The notes beneath the pieces were generated by a model that saw nothing but the letters and a program-made list of their open reading frames with translations, was not told where the DNA came from and did no database searches. 64,000 bases of DNA from Thalassotalea crassostreae. GTDB taxonomy: Bacteria; Pseudomonadota; Gammaproteobacteria; Enterobacterales; Alteromonadaceae. The position numbers were made by a program, and so were the translations under genes. The stretch is taken from contig NZ_CP017689.1 in the NCBI RefSeq assembly GCF_001831495.1, forward strand, positions 3,797,671-3,861,670, written 5' to 3'. Below are positions 41,979 through 54,214 of this stretch, piece after piece (the first letter of the stretch is position 1; each line of letters starts with the position of its first letter).

Positions 41979-42142
41979 CATTTTCAGAGGTAATCGACGT
42001 TTTAAATATTCGTCATGATAGGCGCTTCACCCTCACTCGTAATATCTCTTTAAATCAAGTGATATTCCAAGCAAGAGGGGAATGATGAGATAGAATGTTA
42101 TTTATCATAAATAACATTCATTGTGTTAGCCAAAGTATACTC

Positions 42143-43795
42143 TTATTGCATACCTGAAACTGCGCTAGTTTTACTATTTAATTTATCACGTATCCAGGCA
42201 TCTGATGCGCTCGCCATTAACGATTCGATAGTAACGCCATTTAAATTTTTTGTATTTAACTTTGTTAATATGGCAGGCAGATGACTGATATCACTTTTGT
42301 TAACGCCAATTTCAACAATATCACCGCTGTGCACATCTAAACTATTTGCTTCAGGCATTGAAGCAACTGTTAATGATGAGTCAATAGCGACTAAACCTTG
42401 ATAATTAAGAGCATTCCACACAAACGTATTGTATTTATCTTCTGGTGATTTAAATAATAAAGGTTGAACCTTTGTGATCTTGTTCACTGACTTTTGTACC
42501 GGTTTTATTTGATCACGGATAAAACGTCCTTTTTCTTTAACAGTCAGGTCAACATGATTTTTTGTCCCATTTACAATGGTATGTCCTTGCGCAATAAGAT
42601 TTTTAAGTGTCTTCTTAGCGTTATTTACGGTGTACTCAGAAACAACAAAACTTGCTGATGCACCATACTGCTTTAAAGTATCTATAATAGTGCCTAAGTT
42701 TGTTATATCTTTAGAAATATCAAATAGTAAGCCGACATTGTTGTTTTTATTGGCAACCTGTGAAATGGTCTGCTGGGTTATACCAATAATATTATTATTT
42801 GTTTTTTCTTGCTCATTAGGGTGCCACTCTTTACCAATATCTTTAAGTAAACTAACGGTAGCTTTTGACATTAAGCCATGTTTATTTGGCGCCACATTAA
42901 GCAAGTAATTACTATTATTATTGTTCAATGGGCGTAGCATTTTGTTGACAACATAATCAAGGGTACGAACCGGATCAGCTTCAGAAGCTGGGTTTGAAAA
43001 CCAGCCTTGTTGTAATTTGTCGGCAACTTCAGTCACCATAGTGTTACCCGCAGGAGGCAACTCAAGAGAGTAAGGGTACTCGTAACTGTAAATATCAGTT
43101 AACGCTAAATTTGTTTGATTATTGGCAATTACCAGAGTATTGGGTTGCAGTTCATGAATATGACGCTTTATTTCTAACCAGTCACCGCTTTTCATACCAC
43201 CATTTTTAGTTGCTGATTGGTCAATCCAAATTAAATCTATAGTGCCGTAATTTGTTAATAATTCAGTAAATTGATCTTTAATAAAGCTAACAGCATCGAC
43301 CTTACCTTGTGCATATCCCTCTTTGGCTAAAGTTTGATAATTAGCCCAACGAGGATTAAATAAAGGAAAGCAGTAATATAAGCCAACTTTTAAATTTTTA
43401 TCTCGAAATGCCTTAACATACTCAGCAACTATATCGCCCTGACCGTTTTTATAGTTTTTAAAATCCGCCATATCGCGCTCGGCAACATCACTTTGCCATA
43501 AACTCCAACCACCAGTATGTTTAACGGTTAACACGCCATATTTCATATTGGCAGAAAGAGCTGCATCGGCCCATTGATTAAAATCTAACTCTGTCGGGTT
43601 AAATTTTAGAGGGTCTTCTTGTCCTGTAGACCAACCTCCAGGTACAAAAGTAGACATATTAAAGTGGACAAACATACCAAATTTCCAACTGCGAAACTCT
43701 TGCTGAAGAACATCTAAGTCACGCTCATAAGCATGACTAATACTGCCAATAAAGCATAAAGCGATAAGTAATATATTTATCAAACGTTTCATCAT
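42143..43795 (-). CDS. GH29-like alpha-L-fucosidase fused to degenerate NodB-like domain
   Basis: A 550-residue protein with signal peptide (to SISHA/YERDL). The GH29 domain (about residues 25-330) has WKFGMFVHFNMSTFVPGGW, YGVLTVKHTGGWSLWQ and TIDLIWIDQSA, where Asp192 sits at the usual nucleophile position. From about residue 350 a second domain resembles polysaccharide deacetylase, NVGLLFDISKDITNLGTIID then IAQGHTIVNGTKNHVDL. Its metal motifs are altered: FDDGP became FDISK, and the HxxxH motif keeps only the final His (NGTKNH). That domain is probably inactive. The enzyme likely removes fucose. Confidence 0.8.
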   Translation of the reverse strand: MMKRLINILLIALCFIGSISHAYERDLDVLQQEFRSWKFGMFVHFNMSTFVPGGWSTGQEDPLKFNPTELDFNQWADAALSANMKYGVLTVKHTGGWSLWQSDVAERDMADFKNYKNGQGDIVAEYVKAFRDKNLKVGLYYCFPLFNPRWANYQTLAKEGYAQGKVDAVSFIKDQFTELLTNYGTIDLIWIDQSATKNGGMKSGDWLEIKRHIHELQPNTLVIANNQTNLALTDIYSYEYPYSLELPPAGNTMVTEVADKLQQGWFSNPASEADPVRTLDYVVNKMLRPLNNNNSNYLLNVAPNKHGLMSKATVSLLKDIGKEWHPNEQEKTNNNIIGITQQTISQVANKNNNVGLLFDISKDITNLGTIIDTLKQYGASASFVVSEYTVNNAKKTLKNLIAQGHTIVNGTKNHVDLTVKEKGRFIRDQIKPVQKSVNKITKVQPLLFKSPEDKYNTFVWNALNYQGLVAIDSSLTVASMPEANSLDVHSGDIVEIGVNKSDISHLPAILTKLNTKNLNGVTIESLMASASDAWIRDKLNSKTSAVSGMQ

Positions 43796-43952
43796 TTTGT
43801 TATTAACCTTTTATCTATAGATTGGCTAGAGGCAGTCTGGTTTGGTAAAAAGCATAAATGCTAACGAGCATTAGATTACCTTTGACTATCAGTAACAGCA
43901 AGATTAATCATTATTAATAACAAAGATATTATTATCTAAATCCTAGAATCTC

Positions 43953-43967
43953 GGATTTATTATTGAT
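43953..43967. promoter_or_regulatory. 15-bp shared motif, copy 2
   Basis: GGATTTATTATTGAT, 29 bp before the AraC start and about 157 bp before the GH29 start, the spot for a shared divergent promoter. Confidence 0.4.
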
Positions 43968-43995
43968 ATATTAAATAATTCGAAAAACATAATTA

Positions 43996-44874
43996 GTGGG
44001 TGTACACATCAATATTAATGACATCAATTTAAATGTTTTTGCCTTTGAAGAGGTTACCGTTTCGAGCTGGTGGAATTATCCAAATCACAATAGTCCATTT
44101 GCTCGGATCTTTATGGTATATGATGGTGTACAAGAGGTACGCTTTAACGGTAAAACCTATCAACATAAGCCGGGACATATTTATATTGTTCCTCCGTTCA
44201 CTAACGTAGATTACCTATGTAACGATAGTTGCACTCAATTTTATCTAATTTTATCTGCAGAACTGCCCGGTTACGGCTCTATTTTTCAGTTAGACGATAT
44301 TCAATTTGAATTTCCGATCACAGCCGACATACAAGCATCGTTACGAACCTTGCTAAATCAAGTCGATAACGTGCCACTGCAAAACTATAACCCCGTGAGC
44401 CTAATCTATAGTCAAGATTTACAGCAAGCACAGATTAAAATGAGTCCCATAGATGAGTGGCAAATAACAGCGATTGCTCAATTGTTACTAACGCCATTTT
44501 TACAAAGTCTAAACTATGAAAAAAATGAAAGTATTTTTTTTAATGTGACTAAATATATTGAGGATAATTTACATCAGCAAATAACCCTTACAGATTTGGC
44601 TAAGCAGAGTAATTTAGTGCCAAGTTATTTTTCGGATAAATTTTTAGAACACTTTAAGCTACGGCCAATGGCATATTTACAGAATAAACGTGTTGAAAAA
44701 GCCCAATTGCTATTAACGACTACTCATTACAATGTAGATATTATTGCCGATATGTGTGGCTTTAAGACATCACCACATTTTTGTCGAGTTTTCAAAAATG
44801 TTACAGCGTTAACGCCAAAAAGATATAGGGAAAGTTTGTTAGTTAAGACCGAGAACAACAATAGTACGGGTTAA
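43996..44874 (+). CDS. AraC family transcriptional regulator
   Basis: A 292-residue protein. The N-terminal cupin-like sensor has HSPFARIFMVYDGVQEVRF-type elements, seen as YDGVQEVRFNGKTYQHKPGH. The C-terminal double helix-turn-helix has ITLTDLAKQSNLVPSYFSDK and NVDIIADMCGFKTSPHFCRV before FKNVTALTPKRYRES. It probably senses a sugar released by the cluster and activates GH29 and the PSD1 operon. The start is GTG 43996, because an in-frame stop lies two codons upstream, but no good Shine-Dalgarno sequence is present. Confidence 0.9.
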   Translation: MGVHININDINLNVFAFEEVTVSSWWNYPNHNSPFARIFMVYDGVQEVRFNGKTYQHKPGHIYIVPPFTNVDYLCNDSCTQFYLILSAELPGYGSIFQLDDIQFEFPITADIQASLRTLLNQVDNVPLQNYNPVSLIYSQDLQQAQIKMSPIDEWQITAIAQLLLTPFLQSLNYEKNESIFFNVTKYIEDNLHQQITLTDLAKQSNLVPSYFSDKFLEHFKLRPMAYLQNKRVEKAQLLLTTTHYNVDIIADMCGFKTSPHFCRVFKNVTALTPKRYRESLLVKTENNNSTG

Positions 44875-44878
44875 ATAA

Positions 44879-44900
44879 AAGGGCAGAATACAATGCCCTT
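44879..44900. terminator. Terminator between araC-like and glmU genes
   Basis: AAGGGC and GCCCTT stems with a 10-nt loop between convergent genes. The U-run is short, so it is moderate. Confidence 0.6.
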
Positions 44901-44917
44901 CATATTAATATTAATTG

Positions 44918-46276
44918 CTATTTTTTAGTTGGTCGCTTCCAACCGTCTAGGTTGCGTTGTTTCGCACGAGAAATTGCTAACTGCTCATCTTCAACATCTT
45001 TACCAATAGTCGAACCAGCGCCCGTTGTGGCCATTTTACCAATCGTAACAGGGGCCACTAACGAAGCATTTGAACCGATGAAGGCACCATCTTTAATAAT
45101 GGTTTTAGATTTATTCACGCCATCGTAGTTACAAGTGATAGTACCTGCGCCAATATTTACTTTTTTACCGATCTCAGCGTCACCAAGATAGGTTAAGTGC
45201 CCTGCTTTTGCACCTTCACCCATGGTGGTATTTTTCATCTCAACAAAGTTGCCAACATGAGAGTCAGGCAACATTGTCGTACCCGGGCGAATTCGAGCAA
45301 ATGGACCGGCACTACAATTTTCACCGATAACTGCATTTTCAATAATGGTATTGGGTTTTATTGTTGCGCCCGCTTTAATAGTCGAATTTATAACGATACA
45401 GTTGGCACCAATAGTTACGTTGTTCTCAATGGTATTAGTACCTTCAAAGATACAGTTAACATCAATGACCACTTCATTGCCGGTTGTTAGGTCACCACGG
45501 ATATCAATACGATTTGGATCACGCAATGAGGCTCCGTTAATCATTAACTCCTCAGCTTTGCGCAATTGATAAGCACGCTCTAAGTTAGCTAACTGAACTC
45601 GGTTATTCGCTCCTTCCACTTCAATTTCGGTGTCTGGATGCGCGGTATTGATTACTTTACCTTCACTATGGGCCATGGCAATGATATCAGTAAGGTAATA
45701 TTCGCCCTGCGCGTTATCACTTGAAAGGTTCGATAACCAACGTTTTAAATCCTTACCGTTTGCCAACAATATGCCGGTATTACATTCGGTAATTTGCAGT
45801 TGTTCTTCATTAGCATCTTTTTGCTCTACTATGCCAACTACGTTACCGGTCATACGAACAATTCGGCCGTAGCCTGTTGGGTTTTGTAGGTTAACGGTAA
45901 GCAATGCCATACCATTTTCTTTTTTAGCGGCAATTAAACGTTGTAGCGTCGATACTTTGGTCAGAGGGACGTCGCCGTATAAAACTAACACATCTTCGTC
46001 ATCTTTAACGTGTGGGCTAGCCATATCAACAGCATGACCAGTACCAAGTTGTTCTGCTTGCTCTACAAAAGTTAAATCATCACCAACAACACGTTGCTTT
46101 AATAAATCACCACCAAAACCATAAACCAGATAAATGTTGTCTGACTGGACCGCACGAGCAGAATCTATGACATGCTCAACCATCGATTGATGGGCTACTG
46201 GATGAAGAACTTTTGGCAGGTCGCTGCGCATACGCGTGCCTTTGCCCGCTGCTAGGATAACCACTGAAAGAGACAT
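44918..46276 (-). CDS. glmU: Bifunctional GlmU: N-acetylglucosamine-1-phosphate uridyltransferase / glucosamine-1-P acetyltransferase
   Basis: 452 residues, the usual length. The N-terminal pyrophosphorylase has [29 protein letters not shown] and LYGDVPLT. The C-terminal left-handed beta-helix has [20 protein letters not shown] and [20 protein letters not shown]. It makes UDP-GlcNAc for peptidoglycan and lipid A. The position after atpC on the same strand is the standard gammaproteobacterial order. Confidence 0.98.
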   Translation of the reverse strand: MSLSVVILAAGKGTRMRSDLPKVLHPVAHQSMVEHVIDSARAVQSDNIYLVYGFGGDLLKQRVVGDDLTFVEQAEQLGTGHAVDMASPHVKDDEDVLVLYGDVPLTKVSTLQRLIAAKKENGMALLTVNLQNPTGYGRIVRMTGNVVGIVEQKDANEEQLQITECNTGILLANGKDLKRWLSNLSSDNAQGEYYLTDIIAMAHSEGKVINTAHPDTEIEVEGANNRVQLANLERAYQLRKAEELMINGASLRDPNRIDIRGDLTTGNEVVIDVNCIFEGTNTIENNVTIGANCIVINSTIKAGATIKPNTIIENAVIGENCSAGPFARIRPGTTMLPDSHVGNFVEMKNTTMGEGAKAGHLTYLGDAEIGKKVNIGAGTITCNYDGVNKSKTIIKDGAFIGSNASLVAPVTIGKMATTGAGSTIGKDVEDEQLAISRAKQRNLDGWKRPTKK

Positions 46277-46559
46277 AAAATTTCCGTTTTGTTTTAAGTA
46301 ACAATATTTTAGCGCTAATTAGCCTATTTTTCTAATATTAATGGCTTAGTTTCGGTCACTTGTTTGCTTAAAAATGGGGAAAATAGATCTTTGGCCGATT
46401 AATATAGTTTGTTTCTAAATAAATGTTGGCCGGTATGTTTAAAAAGCAGAATAAATACCAAAACTTAGTCGTAGAAAATATGACGTTAACGCTACTCAAA
46501 AATTAGCATTAAGTTTTAGTTAAGCTAATATCAATACTAAAGCTTTCAAAGGGGGGAGC

Positions 46560-46898
46560 ATGCAAACAATTCCAGAAGATTTTGTTAATTACAAATCAAC
46601 GCCGCAATTTACTCGTTCAAATATTCCAAAAATGTTTTTGCACTTACATAATACTAAGGCAGGTGTTTATGGGAAAATTTGTGTGACAAAAGGGCAGTTA
46701 AAGTTTTATGGCTTCGCTCATCGTCGCGGCAATGTTGAAAAAGAAATTGTTATTGACGAAAACCAATCTGCAGTATCGCCACCAGAGTACTGGCATAAAG
46801 TTGAGTTTTTAACCGATGATACCGAGTTTCATGTCGATTTTTATGCACAAAAAGATTCTGAAATTGTTAAACATAACCTTTCTGAACGTAATGATTAA
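46560..46898 (+). CDS. DUF1971 family protein
   Basis: 112 residues. PEDFVNYKSTPQFTRSNIPK and YGKICVTKGQLKFYGFAHRR followed by SPPEYWHKVEFLTDDTEFHV match DUF1971. This is the small cupin-like family that also forms the N-terminal part of some tellurite-resistance TehB proteins. Function on its own is unknown. GGGGGGAGC precedes the ATG. It is convergent with the atp operon and shares its terminator. Confidence 0.85.
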   Translation: MQTIPEDFVNYKSTPQFTRSNIPKMFLHLHNTKAGVYGKICVTKGQLKFYGFAHRRGNVEKEIVIDENQSAVSPPEYWHKVEFLTDDTEFHVDFYAQKDSEIVKHNLSERND

Positions 46899-46916
46899 GG
46901 CAAAAAAAATTGAAAA

Positions 46917-46940
46917 AAAAGGCGCCATAAGGCGCCTTTT
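46917..46940. terminator. Bidirectional terminator, DUF1971 / atp operon
   Basis: AAAAGGCGCC and GGCGCCTTTT form a 10-bp palindromic stem with loop ATAA and A/T runs on both sides, 21 bp past atpC. Confidence 0.92.
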
Positions 46941-46960
46941 TCGCGTTCAGCAATAATAAG

Positions 46961-47386
46961 TTATCGCTTAAACTTGTTTGCTTCCTGGATAACACGTAAT
47001 TGCGCTACCGCTCTGGCTAGCTCTGCAGCAACTTCAGCATAATCAACATCGCCTGATGCTGAACTGATGTGCTCTTCAGCACGTCGCTTGGCTTCTAAAG
47101 CAGCTTGCTCATCCAAGTCACCACCACGTACAGCCACATCGGCTAATACAGTAACGCTGTTTGGTTGAACTTCCAACATACCGCCAGAAAGGTAAATTAC
47201 CTCTTCTTCGCCATGTTGTTTAACAATACGCGCCATACCTGGTCTTAAGGCAGTTAATAATGGTGCATGACCTGGCATGATACCAAGTTCACCTTCACTA
47301 CCTGAAATTTGTAATGATTCAATGCGACCAGAGAATAAACTCTCTTCTGCACTTACTACATCCAAATGTGTGGTCATAGCTGACAT
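46961..47386 (-). CDS. atpC: ATP synthase F1 epsilon subunit
   Basis: 141 residues. [40 protein letters not shown] and [20 protein letters not shown] are standard epsilon beta-sandwich motifs, followed by the two-helix tail. It is the last gene of the operon, 32 bp after atpD. The regulatory C-terminal helices are complete. Confidence 0.97.
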   Translation of the reverse strand: MSAMTTHLDVVSAEESLFSGRIESLQISGSEGELGIMPGHAPLLTALRPGMARIVKQHGEEEVIYLSGGMLEVQPNSVTVLADVAVRGGDLDEQAALEAKRRAEEHISSASGDVDYAEVAAELARAVAQLRVIQEANKFKR

Positions 47387-47418
47387 ATTAGTCTCCTGTA
47401 GTTATGGCAAACGCCAAA

Positions 47419-48819
<1,401 letters not shown>

Positions 48820-48842
48820 CTATTAATTAAACTCTGCCTACA

Positions 48843-49703
48843 CTATACCGCAGCTGCACCTGCAACAATTTCACCTAATTCTTGGGTGATTGCTGCTTGA
48901 CGAGCTTTGTTGTATACCAATTGTAAATCATCAATTAAGTTACCGGCGTTATCGGTTGCTGCTTTCATAGCAACCATACGCGCGGCTTGTTCACTGGCTA
49001 GGTTTTCAACCACGCCTTGATATACTTGAGACTCCACGTAACGAACTAAAAGCTGATCAAGCAATGCTTGCGCGTCTGGTTCGTAAATGTAGTCCCAACG
49101 ATGCGAAATAGCGTCATCATCTGACTTAGGCAAAGGTAACAATTGATCGATTGTTGGCTTTTGCGTCATGGTATTTACAAACTTGTTGTAAACCACGAAC
49201 AACTTATCGATTTCACCGTTATCATAGGCATCTAGCATTACTTTTACAGAACCGATAAGGTCTGTAATAGATGGGCTGTCACCTAAACCTGATTTTTGTG
49301 CAACAATATTTGCGCCAAAACTTGAAAAGAAACCTGCGGCTTTAGAGCCAACAAGTGCAAAATCAACTTCAGCGCCTTGTTCCTGCCATTTAGCAGAGTC
49401 TTTTAAGACATTTTTGAACAAGTTAATATTTAAGCCGCCACAAAGACCACGGTCGGTAGAAATAACGATATAGCCTACACGCTTAACTTCACGCTCTTCC
49501 AAATAAGGATGGCGATATTCAAGTTGGCCGCGTGCAATGTGACCGATCACGTTTCTAATATTCTCAGCGTATGGACGTGAAGATGACATCGAATCTTGCG
49601 CACGACGCATTTTCGATGCCGCAACCATTTCCATTGCGCTGGTGATCTTCTGTGTATTTTTTACACTTCCGATCTTATTCTTTATCTCTTTACCACCGGC
49701 CAT
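48843..49703 (-). CDS. atpG: ATP synthase F1 gamma subunit
   Basis: 286 residues. The N terminus [20 protein letters not shown] and [13 protein letters not shown] form one arm of the rotor coiled coil, and [20 protein letters not shown] the other. [11 protein letters not shown] is conserved. It is the central shaft of the enzyme. Confidence 0.98.
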   Translation of the reverse strand: MAGGKEIKNKIGSVKNTQKITSAMEMVAASKMRRAQDSMSSSRPYAENIRNVIGHIARGQLEYRHPYLEEREVKRVGYIVISTDRGLCGGLNINLFKNVLKDSAKWQEQGAEVDFALVGSKAAGFFSSFGANIVAQKSGLGDSPSITDLIGSVKVMLDAYDNGEIDKLFVVYNKFVNTMTQKPTIDQLLPLPKSDDDAISHRWDYIYEPDAQALLDQLLVRYVESQVYQGVVENLASEQAARMVAMKAATDNAGNLIDDLQLVYNKARQAAITQELGEIVAGAAAV

Positions 49704-49727
49704 GACTATTCACTCCGAAACTATTAA

Positions 49728-51269
49728 TTACCAGGTTTGAGTTGACTTGAAAGATTCAAGTAACTTGTTTAAACCTGCTTCGATGTCTTTATCGTAGTTA
49801 CCAGTTTCGTTAATGGTAGCCATAAGCTCAGCATGTTCGTTATTTGCATAAGTTAATAACGCCGCTTCGAAATCAACAATCTTAGTGATTTCTACGTCTG
49901 TTAAGTAACCTTTTTCAGCTGCAAATAAAGATACCGCAGTTTCGCCAATTGATAATGGGCTGTACTGCTTCTGCTTCATTAACTCAGTAACGCGTTGACC
50001 GTGCTCTAATTGTGCACGAGTAGCGTCATCTAAGTCTGATGCGAATTGAGCGAAAGCCGCTAATTCAGCATATTGAGCTAGTGCTAAACGGATACCACCA
50101 CCAAGTTTCTTGATGATCTTAGTTTGTGCCGCACCACCAACACGAGATACCGAGATACCAGCGTTAACAGCTGGACGGATACCTGAGTTGAAAAGGTTTG
50201 ATTCTAAGAAAATCTGACCATCGGTGATCGAGATAACGTTAGTTGGAACGAATGCAGATACATCACCCGCTTGAGTTTCAATAATCGGTAATGCAGTTAA
50301 TGAACCAGTTTGGCCTTTAACTTCACCGTTAGTGAATTTCTCAACGTACTCAGCGTTTACACGTGAAGCACGTTCTAGTAAGCGCGAGTGAAGATAGAAA
50401 ACGTCACCTGGGTATGCTTCACGACCTGGCGGACGACGTAATAGCAATGAGATTTGACGGTAAGCAACAGCTTGCTTAGATAAATCATCATATACGATTA
50501 GTGCATCTTCACCGCGATCACGGAAGTATTCACCCATAGTACAACCAGAGTATGGTGCTAAGTATTGTAGTGCCGCAGCTTCAGAAGCTGATGCAACAAC
50601 AACGATAGTATTTGATAACGCGCCGTGCTCTTCTAGAGAACGTACAACGTTAGCAACAGTTGACGCTTTTTGGCCAATTGCTACATAAATACTCTTAATA
50701 CCAGTGTTTTTCTGGTTAATAATTGCGTCAAGTGCGATCGCTGATTTACCAATCTGACGGTCACCGATGATAAGCTCACGCTGACCACGACCGATTGGAA
50801 TCATTGAGTCAATTGATTTGATACCAGTTTGAACTGGCTCATCAACTGATTTACGATCGATAACACCTGGTGCGATACGCTCAACTGGAGCAAAACCATC
50901 GTTGTCGATAGGTCCTTTTCCGTCGATTGGCTCACCAAGAGTGTTCACTACACGGCCTAAAAGACCGCGACCTACTGGTACTTCTAAAATACGACCAGTA
51001 CCTTTAACTTTTACGCCTTCAGCAAGGTCCGCGTAAGGACCCATAACTACCGCACCTACCGAATCACGGTCAAGGTTTAAGGCGATAGCATAACGGCTGC
51101 CAGGAAGTTCGATCATCTCACCTTGCATTACATCAGCAAGGCCGTGGATGCGAATGATACCATCTGTTACAGAAACGATAGTACCTTCGTTGCGAGCTTC
51201 ACTAACAACGTCGAATTGATCAATACGATTCTTGATTAATTCAGCGATTTCAGTGGAATTCAGTTGCAT
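49728..51269 (-). CDS. atpA: ATP synthase F1 alpha subunit
   Basis: 513 residues, the same length as in E. coli. The P loop [15 protein letters not shown] has Ile and Ser in place of the more common Thr residues. [20 protein letters not shown] and [20 protein letters not shown] are typical. It is a non-catalytic nucleotide-binding subunit carrying the arginine finger. Confidence 0.98.
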   Translation of the reverse strand: MQLNSTEIAELIKNRIDQFDVVSEARNEGTIVSVTDGIIRIHGLADVMQGEMIELPGSRYAIALNLDRDSVGAVVMGPYADLAEGVKVKGTGRILEVPVGRGLLGRVVNTLGEPIDGKGPIDNDGFAPVERIAPGVIDRKSVDEPVQTGIKSIDSMIPIGRGQRELIIGDRQIGKSAIALDAIINQKNTGIKSIYVAIGQKASTVANVVRSLEEHGALSNTIVVVASASEAAALQYLAPYSGCTMGEYFRDRGEDALIVYDDLSKQAVAYRQISLLLRRPPGREAYPGDVFYLHSRLLERASRVNAEYVEKFTNGEVKGQTGSLTALPIIETQAGDVSAFVPTNVISITDGQIFLESNLFNSGIRPAVNAGISVSRVGGAAQTKIIKKLGGGIRLALAQYAELAAFAQFASDLDDATRAQLEHGQRVTELMKQKQYSPLSIGETAVSLFAAEKGYLTDVEITKIVDFEAALLTYANNEHAELMATINETGNYDKDIEAGLNKLLESFKSTQTW

Positions 51270-51283
51270 GCTCTGTTCCCCAA

Positions 51284-51817
51284 TTAGGATTGCATTGTAG
51301 ACGCTAGACGGTTCAGTTTACCACGAACTGAGCCATCGATAACCATATCACCAGCCTTGATAACAAGACCAGATACTACGGTAGTATCTACTGTGCAATT
51401 AAGCTTAACTTTACGAGCCAAACGCTTTTCAAGCGCGGCGCTCAATGTAGTAACTTGTTCTGCCGATAATTCAACTGCAGAAGCTACATCAACAGTAATT
51501 TCTTTCTCAAATTCAGCTTTTAATTCAGAGAATTGAGAAACAACCTGTGGTAGCACCAACAAGCGTCCGTTTTCAGCCATAACCTTAATAAAGTTTTGAC
51601 CTTTGTCGTTTAACTGTTCGCCACAAACGTTAATAAACAAATCTTTTACTTGTTCGGTAGACATGCCACCAGACAGGTAATTAGAAATTGTTTCGTTTTG
51701 GCTTACTTCAGCTGCAAACACTAGCATTTCTAACCAAGTGTCAACGGCTTTAGCTTCAACGGCATAATCGAACGCTGCTTTAGCATAAGGACGAGCAACG
51801 GTTGTCAATTCAGACAT
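51284..51817 (-). CDS. atpH: ATP synthase F1 delta subunit
   Basis: 177 residues. [20 protein letters not shown] starts the N-terminal helical domain, and [20 protein letters not shown] near the end is the conserved delta/OSCP signature. It links the stator stalk to F1. It lies 14 bp before atpA. Confidence 0.96.
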   Translation of the reverse strand: MSELTTVARPYAKAAFDYAVEAKAVDTWLEMLVFAAEVSQNETISNYLSGGMSTEQVKDLFINVCGEQLNDKGQNFIKVMAENGRLLVLPQVVSQFSELKAEFEKEITVDVASAVELSAEQVTTLSAALEKRLARKVKLNCTVDTTVVSGLVIKAGDMVIDGSVRGKLNRLASTMQS

Positions 51818-51829
51818 AGCTCATTCCCC

Positions 51830-52300
51830 TTAAAGTTCAGCGACTAGTTTATCTAAGATGTCGCTGTGTGCAGCGCCATCAATAGAGCGTTCAAGAATTT
51901 TCTCAGCACCGGCAATCGCTAATGTAGCTACTTGTTGACGTAGCTCTTCACGTGCGCGGTTACGCTCTGATTCAATTTCTGCTTGACCTGAAGCGATAAT
52001 TTTTTCGCGTTCAGCTTGTGCCTTACCAGCAGCTTCTTCAATTAATTGAGTTTCGCGTTTTTTCGCGGCATCAATAATTTCAGCAGCTTGAGCTTTAGCA
52101 TCTTTCAGTTGTGCAACAACTTTCTCTTGAGCAAGCTCAAGGTCTTTTTCTGCACGTTCTGAAGCTGCAAGGCCATCAGCAATAGTCTTTTGACGATCTT
52201 CGATAGCAGCCATAATTGGCGGCCATACGAACTTCATACAAAAGATCACAAATACGATAAATGCAATCGATTCACCGATTAAAGTAGCATTCATATTCAT
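51830..52300 (-). CDS. atpF: ATP synthase Fo b subunit
   Basis: 156 residues. One N-terminal membrane helix ([25 protein letters not shown] region) is followed by a long charged coiled coil, for example [20 protein letters not shown]. This is the peripheral stalk subunit and is of normal length. Confidence 0.97.
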   Translation of the reverse strand: MNMNATLIGESIAFIVFVIFCMKFVWPPIMAAIEDRQKTIADGLAASERAEKDLELAQEKVVAQLKDAKAQAAEIIDAAKKRETQLIEEAAGKAQAEREKIIASGQAEIESERNRAREELRQQVATLAIAGAEKILERSIDGAAHSDILDKLVAEL

Positions 52301-52349
52301 ATTCGTTTCTCCTAATATCTAATTAATTCGCAAGGGTTAAAGTATTTAC

Positions 52350-52583
<234 letters not shown>

Positions 52584-52643
52584 TTATTTTTTAGTTAGTT
52601 AAGTTAAAAATTAAAGTATTTAATAAAATTAAATTTGTTTTCT

Positions 52644-52753
52644 GAGCGTCCTTGCTCTTTTACCCTTCGGGTTAGCCCTTAAACCTTAAGGGCTATTTAG
52701 CTCAATCCGTTAAGCTCGTATTTCAGGCTTCCTACCATCCACCCCGAAGGGGT
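52644..52753 (-). repeat. Hairpin cluster between atpB and atpE
   Basis: Four stem-loops in 110 bp: GAGC-N6-GCTC, CCCTTCGGG, AGCCCTTAA-ACC-TTAAGGGCT and ACCCCGAAGGGGT. They lie in the 214-bp gap where other operon gaps are 12-49 bp. They are likely RNA structures or a small inserted repeat. Confidence 0.75.
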
Positions 52754-52785
52754 CGAATACGTTTTCCAAATAGTACGAATACTAC

Positions 52786-53616
<831 letters not shown>

Positions 53617-53625
53617 CTATCCTAA

Positions 53626-54021
53626 TTATTGTTGATTAAAGTAAAATTTATTAACTACAGCAGCCAAAAACGGCGCCACCATAGCTAAGGAATACGTTAC
53701 AAAAAATGGTAACAGCGCAAGTTCTAAGAACTTAAAACACAAGGAAAACAGAATTGCTGTTAACACCATTTTTAATTTCACACCGCTATAAAACGAGTCG
53801 ACTACTTGTTTCGCGGCGCGAGCTCCTGCATATCTAAATGCTTTTAGAGCAAATACAAAATTAGGGATTATGCTTACCAATCCACCAGCTATTGCTGATT
53901 GAGCGTAAGGTAATCCCCAATTAAAATAAATAATGAGCGTGCTTAGAATGGACACCAAAAACTGCATAAGTAATTGTAATTTGGCGTATTTTTTACCGGG
54001 CTCAGTTAATTTGTTAGCCAC
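53626..54021 (-). CDS. atpI: ATP synthase subunit I
   Basis: 131 residues with four hydrophobic segments. AGGLVSIIPNFVFALKAFRY and RAAKQVVDSFYSGVKLKMVL are the AtpI signature. It assists c-ring assembly and is the first gene of the operon. The 193-bp gap to parB should hold the atp promoter. Confidence 0.93.
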   Translation of the reverse strand: MANKLTEPGKKYAKLQLLMQFLVSILSTLIIYFNWGLPYAQSAIAGGLVSIIPNFVFALKAFRYAGARAAKQVVDSFYSGVKLKMVLTAILFSLCFKFLELALLPFFVTYSLAMVAPFLAAVVNKFYFNQQ

Positions 54022-54214
54022 CGGTTACTCCTAAGAAACACTTTTTTAAATCTGCTATTTTAATTTTTATTATTTTTTATAGCCTTAATGCGTGCGCAAG
54101 TATACTTAATTACAGTATTTTTGCAACTTTATAGCGCCTAGATAATAGCGAAATTAGCAGTTTTTTACACTAAGACTTTTGTCCGTTATAAAAACGTTAA
54201 TGAAAACATCCAAT

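Noticed and set aside
42576..42908. 110-residue plus-strand ORF inside the GH29 gene
   Set aside because: Antisense to a clear coding region; hydrophobic by reverse-complement bias only.
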